A DNA stretch of 64,000 nucleotides from Demequina flava (GTDB lineage Bacteria; Actinomycetota; Actinomycetes; Actinomycetales; Demequinaceae), in assembly GCF_000975035.1 (NCBI RefSeq), contig NZ_BBRA01000002.1:1-64000 (forward strand), in the 5' to 3' direction. Shown piece after piece: positions 36,334 to 44,960 of the stretch. The notes below the pieces were generated by a model. It saw only the letters and a list, made by a program, of their open reading frames with translations, was not told where the DNA came from and did not search any database. Position 1 is the first letter of the stretch; the number at the start of each line of letters is the position of its first letter. Made by a program: the position numbers and the translations under genes.

Positions 36334-38033
36334 CCGCTCCTGTTCACGCCGGCTCTGGCGCTGTGTCGACCACACGGCGCATGGTGTTGTGGGTGCCTGA
36401 TTGGCCCGTGGTTGCCGCGATGCGTGAGGCTGGCCTGAGTCCGGACGTGCCAGCGGCCGTGTTGCATGGGCGAGGGATTACGGCCGTCTCGGCCGCAGCG
36501 CGCGCTGCCGGAGTGAAGCGGGGCAGCACTAAGCGGGTGGCGCAACGACTGTGCCCTGACCTGGCTCTCTTGCCCTACGACGAGGGACGCGACTCGCGCA
36601 CGTTTGAATCCGTGGCGGCGGCGGCAGAAGACGTCGTTGCCGGTGTTGAAATCTCCCGGCCCGGGCTGTTGATGATCCCGGCAAACGGAGCGGCGCGCTT
36701 TCACGGATCCGAGGAGGCCTTGGCCGAAGCCCTTGTGGGGTCAGTGGCACAACTGAGCGAACACGAATGCCTGGTGGGAGCCGCCGACGGACTGTTGGCT
36801 GCAGTCATGGCGGCACGGTCCTCCGTGCTGGTGCCCCCAGGACAGTCTCAGGAGTTCCTCGCCCGCGCGGGAGTGCAGGTGCTGACACTGGCGGCGATGG
36901 AGCGACGGCAACGCGAGGCGGTCGAGAACCTCGTAGGCGTGCTGACCCGGTTGGGGATCCAGACGCTCGCCGAGTTCACGGCGCTGCCGCTGGGGGATGT
37001 TTTGGCTCGGTTCGGCCAGGTGGGCCGGTGGGCGCATCGCGTGGCTCTGGGCGAAGATGTGCGTCCGCCAGTGCTGCGGCGCTCCGAAGAGGACATCGCG
37101 GTCTCGTTTGAGTTTGAGGAACCAGCCCAGCGGGTCGAGCAGCTTGCCTTTGTCGCGGAGCATGTCGCGACACAACTGGATGCTGCACTCTTGGAGGGCG
37201 GGGTGCGGTGCGGGCGGGTCAACATCAGTGCCAGGACGGAACACGGAGACGTGCTGGAAAGGGTGTGGCGCACGGATGTGGGGGCCCGCTCGGGAGCGTT
37301 CGCAAAGCACATGACAGACCGCGTGCGCTGGCAGCTGGAGGGATGGCTATCGGGTACGGCAACGGGGCCGGAGCCAGCCCCCATTTGCGCACTGACGGTC
37401 ACGGCTCAGGACGTCGTGGCCCTCGGTGACGAACAGGCCTATCTGTGGGGAGGAACCTCAGGGGCCGATGCCCGGGCGCAGCGCACCGTTGAGAGAATGC
37501 AGTCGTTGCTGGGCGCTGATTCCGTGCTGTCGGTGCGTGAACAAGGTGGCCGTGCGCCACGCGACCGGATGCTGACATTGCCGTGGGGCCAAGAAGCGCG
37601 GACCGCACGCAAGGTTGAACACCCGTGGCCAGGGCGGATTCCTGACCCTGCACCGGCCACCGTGTTGCCGATCGCGGAGCCCATGGAGGTGCTCGACGCC
37701 GGAGGCACTCCGGTCTCGGTGGGCCGGCGTCTCACCATGAGCGCGCCTCCTACCTGGGTGCGCCTGCAGGCAGAGCCTGGCAAGGGCCCCGTCGCCGCCG
37801 CGCGCAGACACCCCGCATCGGGCCATGTGGGAGCCAGCCCCACCTGGGGCCAGGCCCGTCCGGTGGAGGCCTGGGCCGGACCGTGGCCAGTGGTGGAGCG
37901 ATGGTGGTCTGAGGACTCATCCAGGCGCGCCTATGTGCAGATCACGGTGCGCGCTGAAGACGAAGGCTCTGACCTGGCCGTGCTGGCGGCATTCAGTGAA
38001 GGCCAATGGTGGCTGGAGGCGGTCTATGACTAG
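36330..38033 (+). CDS. imuB: ImuB, inactive Y-family polymerase of the mutasome
   Basis: 567 residues from ATG 36330. The N-terminal part is Y-family-like (RMVLWVPDWPVVAAM) but lacks the catalytic Asp/Glu set, typical of ImuB. A little-finger-like region and a long C-terminal part follow. MLTLPWG at about 414-420 is a candidate beta-clamp-binding motif. ImuB bridges clamp, ImuA' and DnaE2 during SOS mutagenesis. It overlaps both neighbours (4 bases before, 8 after). Confidence 0.9.
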   Translation: MTAPVHAGSGAVSTTRRMVLWVPDWPVVAAMREAGLSPDVPAAVLHGRGITAVSAAARAAGVKRGSTKRVAQRLCPDLALLPYDEGRDSRTFESVAAAAEDVVAGVEISRPGLLMIPANGAARFHGSEEALAEALVGSVAQLSEHECLVGAADGLLAAVMAARSSVLVPPGQSQEFLARAGVQVLTLAAMERRQREAVENLVGVLTRLGIQTLAEFTALPLGDVLARFGQVGRWAHRVALGEDVRPPVLRRSEEDIAVSFEFEEPAQRVEQLAFVAEHVATQLDAALLEGGVRCGRVNISARTEHGDVLERVWRTDVGARSGAFAKHMTDRVRWQLEGWLSGTATGPEPAPICALTVTAQDVVALGDEQAYLWGGTSGADARAQRTVERMQSLLGADSVLSVREQGGRAPRDRMLTLPWGQEARTARKVEHPWPGRIPDPAPATVLPIAEPMEVLDAGGTPVSVGRRLTMSAPPTWVRLQAEPGKGPVAAARRHPASGHVGASPTWGQARPVEAWAGPWPVVERWWSEDSSRRAYVQITVRAEDEGSDLAVLAAFSEGQWWLEAVYD

Positions 38034-41000
38034 CCCTCCCCAGTACGCGGAACTCCACGCGCACAGCGCCTTCAGCTTTCTTGATGGGGCCAGCCAGCCG
38101 GAGGAGATGGTCGCAGAGGCCGGGCGTCTGGGGCTGAGCGCGCTCGCTATCACCGACCACGACGGTCTTTACGGCGCAGTCCGGACCGCCAACGCTGCGC
38201 GAGCGATTGGCATGCCGGCCGTCTTTGGGGCGGAACTGCACCTCGGTGCCCCCGAGGTTCCCGGCGGTCCGCCCGTCTTGGATCCCCCCGCAGGAAAACC
38301 TGATCCCCGCGGCAGTCACCTGCTGGTGTTGGCCCGCGGTGCTCGTGGCTACGGGCGCCTGTCTCACGCCATTGGCATGGCGCACCTGGCTACAGGAGAG
38401 AAAGGACTCGCGCGCTACACCCTCGAGGACCTCGCGGACGCAGGGGCAGGGGAGTTCCTCGTCCTGACCGGATGCCGTAAGGGATCGGTACGGCGGGCGC
38501 TCGCGGGCATCGGCGTGCCCGGGGTGAGTGCGCTTGGCGGGACTGTGACGCCTCAAGGATTCACGGCTGCGAAGCGAGAGCTTGAGCGCCTCACGTCCTT
38601 GTTTGGTCGCGACAACGTCGCAGTGGAAGTGACCGACCACGGCGACCCCCTCGATTCTGAGCGCAACGACGCCTTGGCGGACCTTGCTTTCGACGCCCAC
38701 CTTCCACTCGTGGCCACCACGAACGCGCATTACGCCACCGAACGCGACGCCGACCTCGCCGGAGCCATGGCTGCGGTGCGGGCGCGCTCGTCACTTGACG
38801 ACATGGAAGGGTGGCTACCGGGTGGAACGGGTAGTCATTTGCGGTCGGCCACAGAGATGCTGAATCGGCACCGTCGCCATCCTCAGGCGGTGGCGACCGC
38901 CGCGGCCCTTGCTGCAGAGTGCGCTTTCGATCTGCAACTCGTGGCGCCCAACCTCCCGCCGTACCCGGTGCCTGAAGGTCACACGGAGGCATCGTGGCTA
39001 CGAGAGCTCGTGCGCCGGGGCGCCCATGCTCGCTACGGCTCGCCTCACGACGAACGCATTCCGGGCGCATGGAAGCAGCTGGAGCACGAGCTCAACGTCA
39101 TCGAAGCGCTCGACTTCCCCGGCTATTTCCTGATCGTCCACGACATCGTGAACTTCTGTCGCGAGCAGGACATCCTGTGCCAAGGCAGGGGATCGGCGGC
39201 GAACTCAGCTGTCTGTTACGCCCTGGGGGTGACTGCGGTGGACGCCGTCACGCATGGGTTGTTGTTCGAGCGTTTCCTCGCGCCCGAGCGCGACGGTCCT
39301 CCTGACATCGACGTCGACATCGAATCCGACCGCCGCGAAGAAGTCATCCAGTACGTCTTCCAGCGCTTTGGGCGTATCAACGCCGCGATGGTGGCCAACG
39401 TCATCCAGTACCGCCCACGCTCCGCCGTGCGCGACGCTGCGAAGGCGCTGGGATACGACGTCGGTCAGCAGGATGCGTGGTCCAAAAGCATCGACCGGTG
39501 GGGCCATCTCAAAGCGCCGCAACGTGACCTGGAGAAGTGGGCCGCGACCCAGCGCGACGCCATGTGGCCTGAGCCTCCGCCTACGCAAGACCTCGATCAC
39601 ATTCCCGAACCCGTCGTCGACCTTGCGGAGCGACTCATGCGCCTTCCACGCCACTTGGGGATTCACCCCGGCGGCATGGTGCTGTGCGATAGGCCGGTCA
39701 TTGATGTGTGTCCGGTGGAGTGGGCGCGCATGCCCGGTCGCACCGTCTTGCAGTGGGACAAGGATGACTGCGCCGATGCCGGGCTCGTGAAGTTCGACCT
39801 TCTAGGTCTCGGCATGCTGTCCGCGCTGAAGTATGCGTTCGGGTTCATCCGCGATACCGAAGGCCGTGAGCTGGGGCTGCACTCGCTCCCTCAGGAAGAC
39901 CCCGCGGTCTACGACCTACTGTGCGCCGCGGACACCGTTGGTGTTTTTCAGGTCGAGTCGCGCGCCCAGATGGCGACGCTTCCGCGACTGCGTCCGCGAC
40001 GTTTCTACGACATCGTCATTGAGGTCGCACTGATCCGGCCCGGTCCCATTCAGGGTGGCTCAGTGCATCCGTATATCTCCAGGGCACGGGGGAGGGAGCC
40101 CGTGACGTTCCTGCATCCATTGCTCGAGAAGTCGCTTGGCAAAACGCTTGGGATCCCCCTGTTCCAAGAGCAACTCATGCAAATGGCGATGGATTGCGCC
40201 GGATTTGATGGGGCGCTGGCGGATCAACTGCGCCGCGCGATGGGCTCCAAGCGCAGCCCGGAGCGCATGGAACAGCTCCGTGCGCGGTTCATGGTGGGCG
40301 CCCATGAGCGGGGGATTACGGCCGATGTCGCGGTACAGATTTTCGACAAGCTCAAGGCATTCTCAGACTTCGGTTTCCCCGAGTCTCACTCGTATTCGTT
40401 TGCGTACCTGGTGTACGCCTCGAGTTGGCTCAAGGTGCATCAGCCAGCCGCGTTCTATGCGGGACTCCTCGCCGCCCAGCCGATGGGGTTCTATAGTCCG
40501 CAGTCCTTGGCCGCAGACGCCCGCCGTCACGGTCAGGTGGTTCTCCGGCCGTGCGTAGATCGCTCGGACGTCTTGGCAAAGGTGGAAAGACTGGATTCCC
40601 CGTTCGAGACTCCGGAAGAGGCTCGCGATGATCTGGCGCGTCTCAGTCGCGTTGACCGCACTCTGGCGGTGCGGATGGGACTGGCCGCCATCAAGGGACT
40701 GGGCAAGGACGCTGCAACCGCCATCGCTGCGGCGCGGGAAGCAGGCCCTTTCGCATCGCTGACAGACATGGCCCGCCGCGTTCGGGTGACACCCGCGGGA
40801 GTGTCAGGTCAGGCGGGTCTTGCCCCCGCCAAGGGGCTCACGGTGGCGCAGTGGGAAGCCCTGGCCACGGCAGGGGCGCTCGAGACGCTTGGCGTGACGC
40901 GCCGTGAAGGGTTGTGGGCGGCCGGCGCACTGTCAAAGGAAGGGCCAGACACCCTTCCGGATGCAGTGCCGGGCGTTCAGGCCCCCATGCTGCCCGGAAT

Positions 41001-41412
41001 GAGCGTGGTCGAAGAGGCAGTCGCGGACGTGTGGGCGTCCGGAGTTTCCGTGGACAGTTACCCCACAGTGTTCGTGCGCGACGGGCTCAATGCGCAAGGC
41101 GTTCTCACCGTGGCTGGGGTTCTTGACCACGAGGCAGAACGGCGCGTGAGTGTGGCGGGCGTCGTGACGCATCGTCAGCGCCCGGGGACCGCCAGGGGAG
41201 TGACCTTCATCTCCTTGGAGGACGAGACCGGGTTCCTCAACGTGATCTGTTCGGTGGGAGTGTGGAAGCGATTCCAGAAGGTGGCGCGCCGGTCCCCAGC
41301 CCTCGTGATCCGCGGGAGGATCGAGCGCGCAGACGGTGCCACGAATCTGGTCGCCGAGCACTTGGCGCCCATGTCGCTGGCTGTACCGGCGAAGAGTCGA
41401 GACTTCCGGTGA
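38026..41412 (+). CDS. dnaE2: DnaE2, error-prone DNA polymerase III alpha
   Basis: 1128 residues from ATG 38026. The N-terminal PHP domain begins YAELHAHSAFSFLDGAS with AITDHDGLYGAV. The polymerase active site PDIDVDIESDRREE (residues 426-439) holds the catalytic Asps at 427, 429 and 431. The C-terminal OB domain (VAGVVTHRQRPGTARGVTFI) is present. Shorter than replicative DnaE1, as expected. It carries out translesion synthesis with ImuA'/ImuB and is under the LexA box at 35578. The 8-base overlap with imuB indicates coupling. Confidence 0.95.
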   Translation: MTSPPQYAELHAHSAFSFLDGASQPEEMVAEAGRLGLSALAITDHDGLYGAVRTANAARAIGMPAVFGAELHLGAPEVPGGPPVLDPPAGKPDPRGSHLLVLARGARGYGRLSHAIGMAHLATGEKGLARYTLEDLADAGAGEFLVLTGCRKGSVRRALAGIGVPGVSALGGTVTPQGFTAAKRELERLTSLFGRDNVAVEVTDHGDPLDSERNDALADLAFDAHLPLVATTNAHYATERDADLAGAMAAVRARSSLDDMEGWLPGGTGSHLRSATEMLNRHRRHPQAVATAAALAAECAFDLQLVAPNLPPYPVPEGHTEASWLRELVRRGAHARYGSPHDERIPGAWKQLEHELNVIEALDFPGYFLIVHDIVNFCREQDILCQGRGSAANSAVCYALGVTAVDAVTHGLLFERFLAPERDGPPDIDVDIESDRREEVIQYVFQRFGRINAAMVANVIQYRPRSAVRDAAKALGYDVGQQDAWSKSIDRWGHLKAPQRDLEKWAATQRDAMWPEPPPTQDLDHIPEPVVDLAERLMRLPRHLGIHPGGMVLCDRPVIDVCPVEWARMPGRTVLQWDKDDCADAGLVKFDLLGLGMLSALKYAFGFIRDTEGRELGLHSLPQEDPAVYDLLCAADTVGVFQVESRAQMATLPRLRPRRFYDIVIEVALIRPGPIQGGSVHPYISRARGREPVTFLHPLLEKSLGKTLGIPLFQEQLMQMAMDCAGFDGALADQLRRAMGSKRSPERMEQLRARFMVGAHERGITADVAVQIFDKLKAFSDFGFPESHSYSFAYLVYASSWLKVHQPAAFYAGLLAAQPMGFYSPQSLAADARRHGQVVLRPCVDRSDVLAKVERLDSPFETPEEARDDLARLSRVDRTLAVRMGLAAIKGLGKDAATAIAAAREAGPFASLTDMARRVRVTPAGVSGQAGLAPAKGLTVAQWEALATAGALETLGVTRREGLWAAGALSKEGPDTLPDAVPGVQAPMLPGMSVVEEAVADVWASGVSVDSYPTVFVRDGLNAQGVLTVAGVLDHEAERRVSVAGVVTHRQRPGTARGVTFISLEDETGFLNVICSVGVWKRFQKVARRSPALVIRGRIERADGATNLVAEHLAPMSLAVPAKSRDFR

Positions 41413-41455
41413 CGAATGCGGGCTCGCTGGTTAACTGAGCGCCCTGAATGCGTGC

Positions 41456-41461
41456 TAGAGT
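41456..41461 (+). promoter_or_regulatory. Candidate -10 element for tRNA-Leu
   Basis: TAGAGT lies 42 bases before the tRNA. A TTAACT 19 bases upstream (41431-41436) is a possible, over-spaced -35. Confidence 0.35.
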
Positions 41462-41503
41462 TTCTTCTCGCTGAGCCGCTCGGAAGAGCGAAGCAGACAC
41501 CCT

Positions 41504-41592
41504 GTCCGGGTGGCGGAATTGGCAGACGCGCTAGCTTGAGGTGCTAGTGCCCGTTTTAGGGCGTGGGGGTTCAAGTCCCCCCTCGGACACCA
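41504..41592 (+). tRNA. tRNA-Leu (anticodon GAG)
   Basis: A class II tRNA. The 7-bp acceptor stem is GTCCGGG/CTCGGAC (one G-T pair), the D-loop GGAATTGGCAGA is typical of Leu, and the anticodon stem CTAGC/GCTAG encloses TTGAGGT with anticodon GAG at 41538-41540. The long variable arm is TGCCCGTTTTAGGGCG, and the T-arm is GGGGGTTCAAGTCCCCC. CCA is encoded (41590-41592). A terminator follows. Confidence 0.97.
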
Positions 41593-41597
41593 CAGTG

Positions 41598-41634
41598 AAA
41601 GGGCCGGAGCAGACGCTCCGGCCCTTTCTGTATT
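41598..41634 (+). terminator. Intrinsic terminator after tRNA-Leu
   Basis: A perfect 13-bp stem (41598-41610 with 41615-41627), loop AGAC, A-rich left flank and a T-containing tail (TTTCTGTATTT). A textbook rho-independent site. From 41635 to 41784 no gene is evident. Confidence 0.9.
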
Positions 41635-41784
41635 TCAACCCTCCCGTGGCATGCGATGCCACCGCATGCGCCAACGGCGGTCACGCCACCCAGGTTTCAC
41701 CAGGGGGGAATACCTGACAGACGCATCGGCGTTGCCCCTGATGTCCGAAGCAGTACTGGAATGACCAAGGCAAGGAGCGACCTC

Positions 41785-41931
41785 ATGGCCACCATCTTGT
41801 GGATCATCGCAGTGATTGTCGGAATCATCGGAGTGATCCGTCTTATCCAGCGCGACTTCGTCTGGGGAGCAGTCCTCATCGTCGCAGCCTTCCTGATTGG
41901 CCCGGGTGGAGTCAGTATCTTCAGCCCGTAA
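41785..41931 (+). CDS. GPGG-motif small membrane protein
   Basis: A 48-residue protein from ATG 41785 with AAGGAG at 41771-41776. It has two hydrophobic stretches (TILWIIAVIVGIIGVIRLI and VLIVAAFLIGPGGVSIF), the second including the GPGG motif that names a family of small actinobacterial membrane proteins. Function unknown. A longer reading from 41656 adds an unlikely hydrophilic stretch. Confidence 0.75.
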   Translation: MATILWIIAVIVGIIGVIRLIQRDFVWGAVLIVAAFLIGPGGVSIFSP

Positions 41932-42005
41932 CGGGTGCGGCGTCATCACGGGCGCCCCACCCACATCAGTGAAGCCCGACGTCGAGGCTCATGCACCAAG
42001 GGCGT

Positions 42006-42011
42006 TAGCCT
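42006..42011 (+). promoter_or_regulatory. Candidate -10 element for leaderless M20 peptidase gene
   Basis: TAGCCT lies six bases before ATG 42018. Confidence 0.5.
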
Positions 42012-42017
42012 GAACGC

Positions 42018-43313
42018 ATGAGCCTCGACGTCGTGAAAATCTGCCAGGACCTCATCCGCATCGACACCTCCAACTACGGAGACGAGCCAGGTCCGGGCGA
42101 GCGTGCCGCCGCCGACTATGTGGCCGAATTGCTGAGCGACCTCGGCCTTGAGCCCACTATCCGCGAGGCCCAGCCGGGCCGCGCCTCTGTCGTTGCCCGC
42201 TGGAAGGGCTCCGACCCCAGCCGTGATGCCCTCGTGGTGCACGGCCACCTCGATGTCGTCCCCGCATTCGCTGAGGACTGGTCCGTTGACCCCTTCGGCG
42301 CGGAAATCAAGGACGGACTGCTCTACGGCCGCGGCGCGGTAGACATGAAGAACATGGACGCGATGATCCTCGCGGCCGTCGCTCAGATGATCGGGGCGGG
42401 CGTCCAGCCTCCGCGCGACATCATTCTCGCCTTCTTCGCCGACGAGGAGCACGGCGGTCATCGCGGCGCCAAGTGGATGGTCGAGAACCACCCCGAGGAC
42501 TTCGCAGGGGCCACAGAGGCCGTGAGTGAGGTCGGTGGTTTCAGCGCCTACGTCAACGGTCAGCGCGCCTACCTTGTCCAGACTGCGGAGAAGGGCATCC
42601 AGTGGCTCAAGCTCATCGCCACGGGCAAGCAGGGTCACGGATCCCTCGTGCACAGCGATAACGCCGTGGCACACCTCGCGGGCGCGCTCCAGCGCATTGC
42701 CGCCCATGAGTGGGAGGTCGACGTGACCCCCACGGTGGAGCACCTCCTACGCGGCGTTGCCAAGCTTGAAGGCGTCGAGTATGAGCCCACTGATGAGTGC
42801 ATCGGCCGCCTTGTCGACGGTTTGGGCGCAATGGCTCCCATGATCGATGCCTCGATCCGCAACACCTCGAACCCGACCATGATGGACGCGGGCTACAAGA
42901 CCAACGTGGTGCCCGACAACGCGGTGGGCTACGTCGACACCCGCTACCTCCCTGGCCAGCAGGAGCAGGTGCTGCGCAAGATCGAGGAACTTGCCGGCAC
43001 CCACGTGAAGGTCGAGCCGTACATCACCGAGCGCAGCCTCGAGGCACCCTTTGAGGTGCCGCTGGTGGACAAGATGATCGGTGCGCTCGGCATTGAAGAT
43101 CCTGGTGCGCCGGTCCTGCCGTACTCGCTCATGGGCGGCACGGACAACAAGCACCTGGCCGCGCTGGGAATTACCGGCTACGGCTTTGCTCCGCTCCAGT
43201 TGCCGCCCGAGCTCGACTTCCCGTCGCTGTTCCACGGCATCGACGAGCGCATCCCGGTCGATAGCCTGCACTTCGGCACCCGCGTGCTCGTGAACTTCAT
43301 GACGGACTGCTGA
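42018..43313 (+). CDS. M20-family metallopeptidase
   Basis: 431 residues. Zinc ligands are seen in VHGHLDVVPAF (His and following Asp), GAVDMKN, and FFADEEHGGHRGA with the catalytic Glu; the last ligand His is in SLFHGIDERIPV. M20 members include dipeptidases, deacylases and succinyl-diaminopimelate desuccinylases. The broad PROSITE-like pattern fits a general carboxypeptidase/dipeptidase, and no dap genes are nearby. Cytosolic, no signal peptide. Confidence 0.88.
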   Translation: MSLDVVKICQDLIRIDTSNYGDEPGPGERAAADYVAELLSDLGLEPTIREAQPGRASVVARWKGSDPSRDALVVHGHLDVVPAFAEDWSVDPFGAEIKDGLLYGRGAVDMKNMDAMILAAVAQMIGAGVQPPRDIILAFFADEEHGGHRGAKWMVENHPEDFAGATEAVSEVGGFSAYVNGQRAYLVQTAEKGIQWLKLIATGKQGHGSLVHSDNAVAHLAGALQRIAAHEWEVDVTPTVEHLLRGVAKLEGVEYEPTDECIGRLVDGLGAMAPMIDASIRNTSNPTMMDAGYKTNVVPDNAVGYVDTRYLPGQQEQVLRKIEELAGTHVKVEPYITERSLEAPFEVPLVDKMIGALGIEDPGAPVLPYSLMGGTDNKHLAALGITGYGFAPLQLPPELDFPSLFHGIDERIPVDSLHFGTRVLVNFMTDC

Positions 43314-43332
43314 GAGCCCGACGCAGACCGCT

Positions 43333-43584
43333 TCAGGCGGCGTCGGTCCGCTGCATGCGAATCACACGCCGCTTGAGCCACACGCGCCGCGTACCGCCCA
43401 ACAGGATCTGCGAGCGGGCCAGTTCCCACTGCTCCCGCTCGGCACGCTCGGTGAGCATGGCACGGGCGTCGCCGCGACTCATGCCGCGCGGAATCTCCAC
43501 GACGCGCCACTCGTAGCTTCTGGCGCGCGAATTTCCCTGTCGAGTCGGGGTGACTCGGTGAGTTCGCTGATCGTTGGAATGCAT
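43333..43584 (-). CDS. DUF5703 family protein
   Basis: An 83-residue basic protein. The block YEWRVVEIPRGMSRGDARAM and the C-terminal RRVWLKRRVIRMQR match a small family annotated as DUF5703 in actinobacteria. Start ATG 43584 (GGGAGG just upstream); ATG 43596 is an alternative. Divergent from the acidic protein gene at 43627. Function unknown. Confidence 0.72.
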   Translation of the reverse strand: MHSNDQRTHRVTPTRQGNSRARSYEWRVVEIPRGMSRGDARAMLTERAEREQWELARSQILLGGTRRVWLKRRVIRMQRTDAA

Positions 43585-43613
43585 CACACCTCCCATTGAA
43601 GCGCGTTCGCGGT

Positions 43614-43619
43614 TATCGT
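43614..43619 (+). promoter_or_regulatory. Candidate -10 element for leaderless acidic protein gene
   Basis: TATCGT lies seven bases before ATG 43627. Confidence 0.45.
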
Positions 43620-43626
43620 CGAAACC

Positions 43627-43914
43627 ATGAGCGCTGACGCACGCGACGCCTTACGACGTTTGACGGCCGCCTTCGAGGAGCATCTCGGGGCGATAGCGAC
43701 GCGCCGCAGCGATGACGATCCCGCCGTCGATGACGCGTATGAAGCGCTCGGCGCCGCCTTCTTGGCGTATGAGGATGCGCTCGACCAGGAGTTCGCCGAA
43801 GGCGTGCCGCTGGTGATTGATGAGGACTTCGAGGACGATGCGCTCGATGGCCATGTCGCAGAAGACGACGATGCGCTCGACGACGACCTGGATGACTTCG
43901 ACCTCGACCGATAG
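43627..43914 (+). CDS. Small acidic conserved protein
   Basis: 95 residues. The first 60 form predicted helices (ARDALRRLTAAFEEHLGAIA, DAYEALGAAFLAYEDAL). The last 30 are almost all Asp, Glu, Leu and Ala (DDALDDDLDDFDLDR). No cysteines or membrane segments. Divergently paired with the basic DUF5703 protein, so opposite charge could be meaningful. I do not recognise a function. Confidence 0.65.
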   Translation: MSADARDALRRLTAAFEEHLGAIATRRSDDDPAVDDAYEALGAAFLAYEDALDQEFAEGVPLVIDEDFEDDALDGHVAEDDDALDDDLDDFDLDR

Positions 43915-43929
43915 CGCACCGTCATGTCG

Positions 43930-44892
43930 TCACCGCCGCTCGGGATAGCCGATGCTTGGGGCAGAGATCTCGTCCAGCGCCTCACTGATGGCAGCCGGGA
44001 GTTCTTGGGTTTCGGCGTAGAGCGAGGGCTTGAGCTGCTCGGCGGTACGGGCGCCCACCACGGTTGACGCCACCGCCTCTTTGGCAAGGACCCATGCCAG
44101 TGCGGTGGCCTGCATGCTCCACCCAAGGCCCTCGGCTGCCGTAGCGAGTGCGCGTGTGACCGCGGTCGCCCTGTCATCCAGGTATGGCTCAACGAATCCG
44201 GCGAGGTGGTCCGACGCCGCGCGGGAATCCGCGGGGATCGCGTCCAGGTATTTTCCCGTGAGGACTCCGCGTCCCAGGGGAGACCAGCCCATAAAGCCCA
44301 TGCCGAGTGCCTCGACGGCGGGCAGGACCTCGCGCTCGACTCCGCGCTGGAGGAGCGAATACTCGCATTGACTCAGAGCGACCGCAGGACGCCCGGTTGC
44401 CAGCGTGGCGATGCGCGTCATCGCCCAGGCCGGGAAGTTGGAGACGCCGACGTAGCGTGCCCGCCCTGAGTTCACGGCGATCTCAAGCGCGTGAAGCGTC
44501 TCTTCGAGCGGGGTGACGCCATCAAAGGCGTGGACCAGCCAGACGTCGACGTAGTCGGTTCCCAAGCGGCCCAGGGACGCATCGAGCGCCGCCAGCATTG
44601 AATCGCGCGAGGCGTCGATCATGCCGCCGCGTGCGGTCCTCCTGATTCCCGCCTTGGTGCAGATCTGAATGTCCGAGCGCTCGACGGTTCCACCGAGCAT
44701 TGCTCCGATGGTCGCTTCCGCACCGCCGTCCGCGTAAGAGGCAGCCGTGTCGAGGAGGCTTCCGCCCGCGTCCAGGAACAGGTCCAGTTGCGCGCCAGCC
44801 TCATCGGCGTTGGTGTCGCGCGACCACGTCATCGTGCCCAGCGCGAGCCGGGAAACCTCGAGGCCGCTGCGGCCAACCCTCCTGCGTTCCAT
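43930..44892 (-). CDS. Aldo/keto reductase
   Basis: A 320-residue TIM-barrel NADPH oxidoreductase. The catalytic tetrad is visible: Asp and Tyr in LLDTAASYADGGAEA, Lys in IQICTKAG, and His in VWLVHAFDG. The C-terminal cofactor region is VVGARTAEQLKPSL. Substrate unknown. It starts at ATG 44892, with TAGCGT eight bases upstream on the minus strand (44901-44906). Divergent from uppP. Confidence 0.9.
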   Translation of the reverse strand: MERRRVGRSGLEVSRLALGTMTWSRDTNADEAGAQLDLFLDAGGSLLDTAASYADGGAEATIGAMLGGTVERSDIQICTKAGIRRTARGGMIDASRDSMLAALDASLGRLGTDYVDVWLVHAFDGVTPLEETLHALEIAVNSGRARYVGVSNFPAWAMTRIATLATGRPAVALSQCEYSLLQRGVEREVLPAVEALGMGFMGWSPLGRGVLTGKYLDAIPADSRAASDHLAGFVEPYLDDRATAVTRALATAAEGLGWSMQATALAWVLAKEAVASTVVGARTAEQLKPSLYAETQELPAAISEALDEISAPSIGYPERR

Positions 44893-44947
44893 AACCCGTG
44901 ACGCTACCGGTGTCGCGCGGCGGTGCGCGGGTGCGACGCGCGGGCGC

Positions 44948-44953
44948 TAGCCT
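44948..44953 (+). promoter_or_regulatory. Candidate -10 element for leaderless uppP
   Basis: TAGCCT lies seven bases before ATG 44961, supporting this start over the frame's upstream extension to 44898. Confidence 0.5.
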
Positions 44954-44960
44954 TGCCGAC

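Noticed and set aside
43930-43956. Intergenic role for the AGCCGATGC copy near 43945
   Set aside because: It lies inside the aldo-keto reductase C-terminus and has A instead of G at the first position, so it was not counted among the exact copies.
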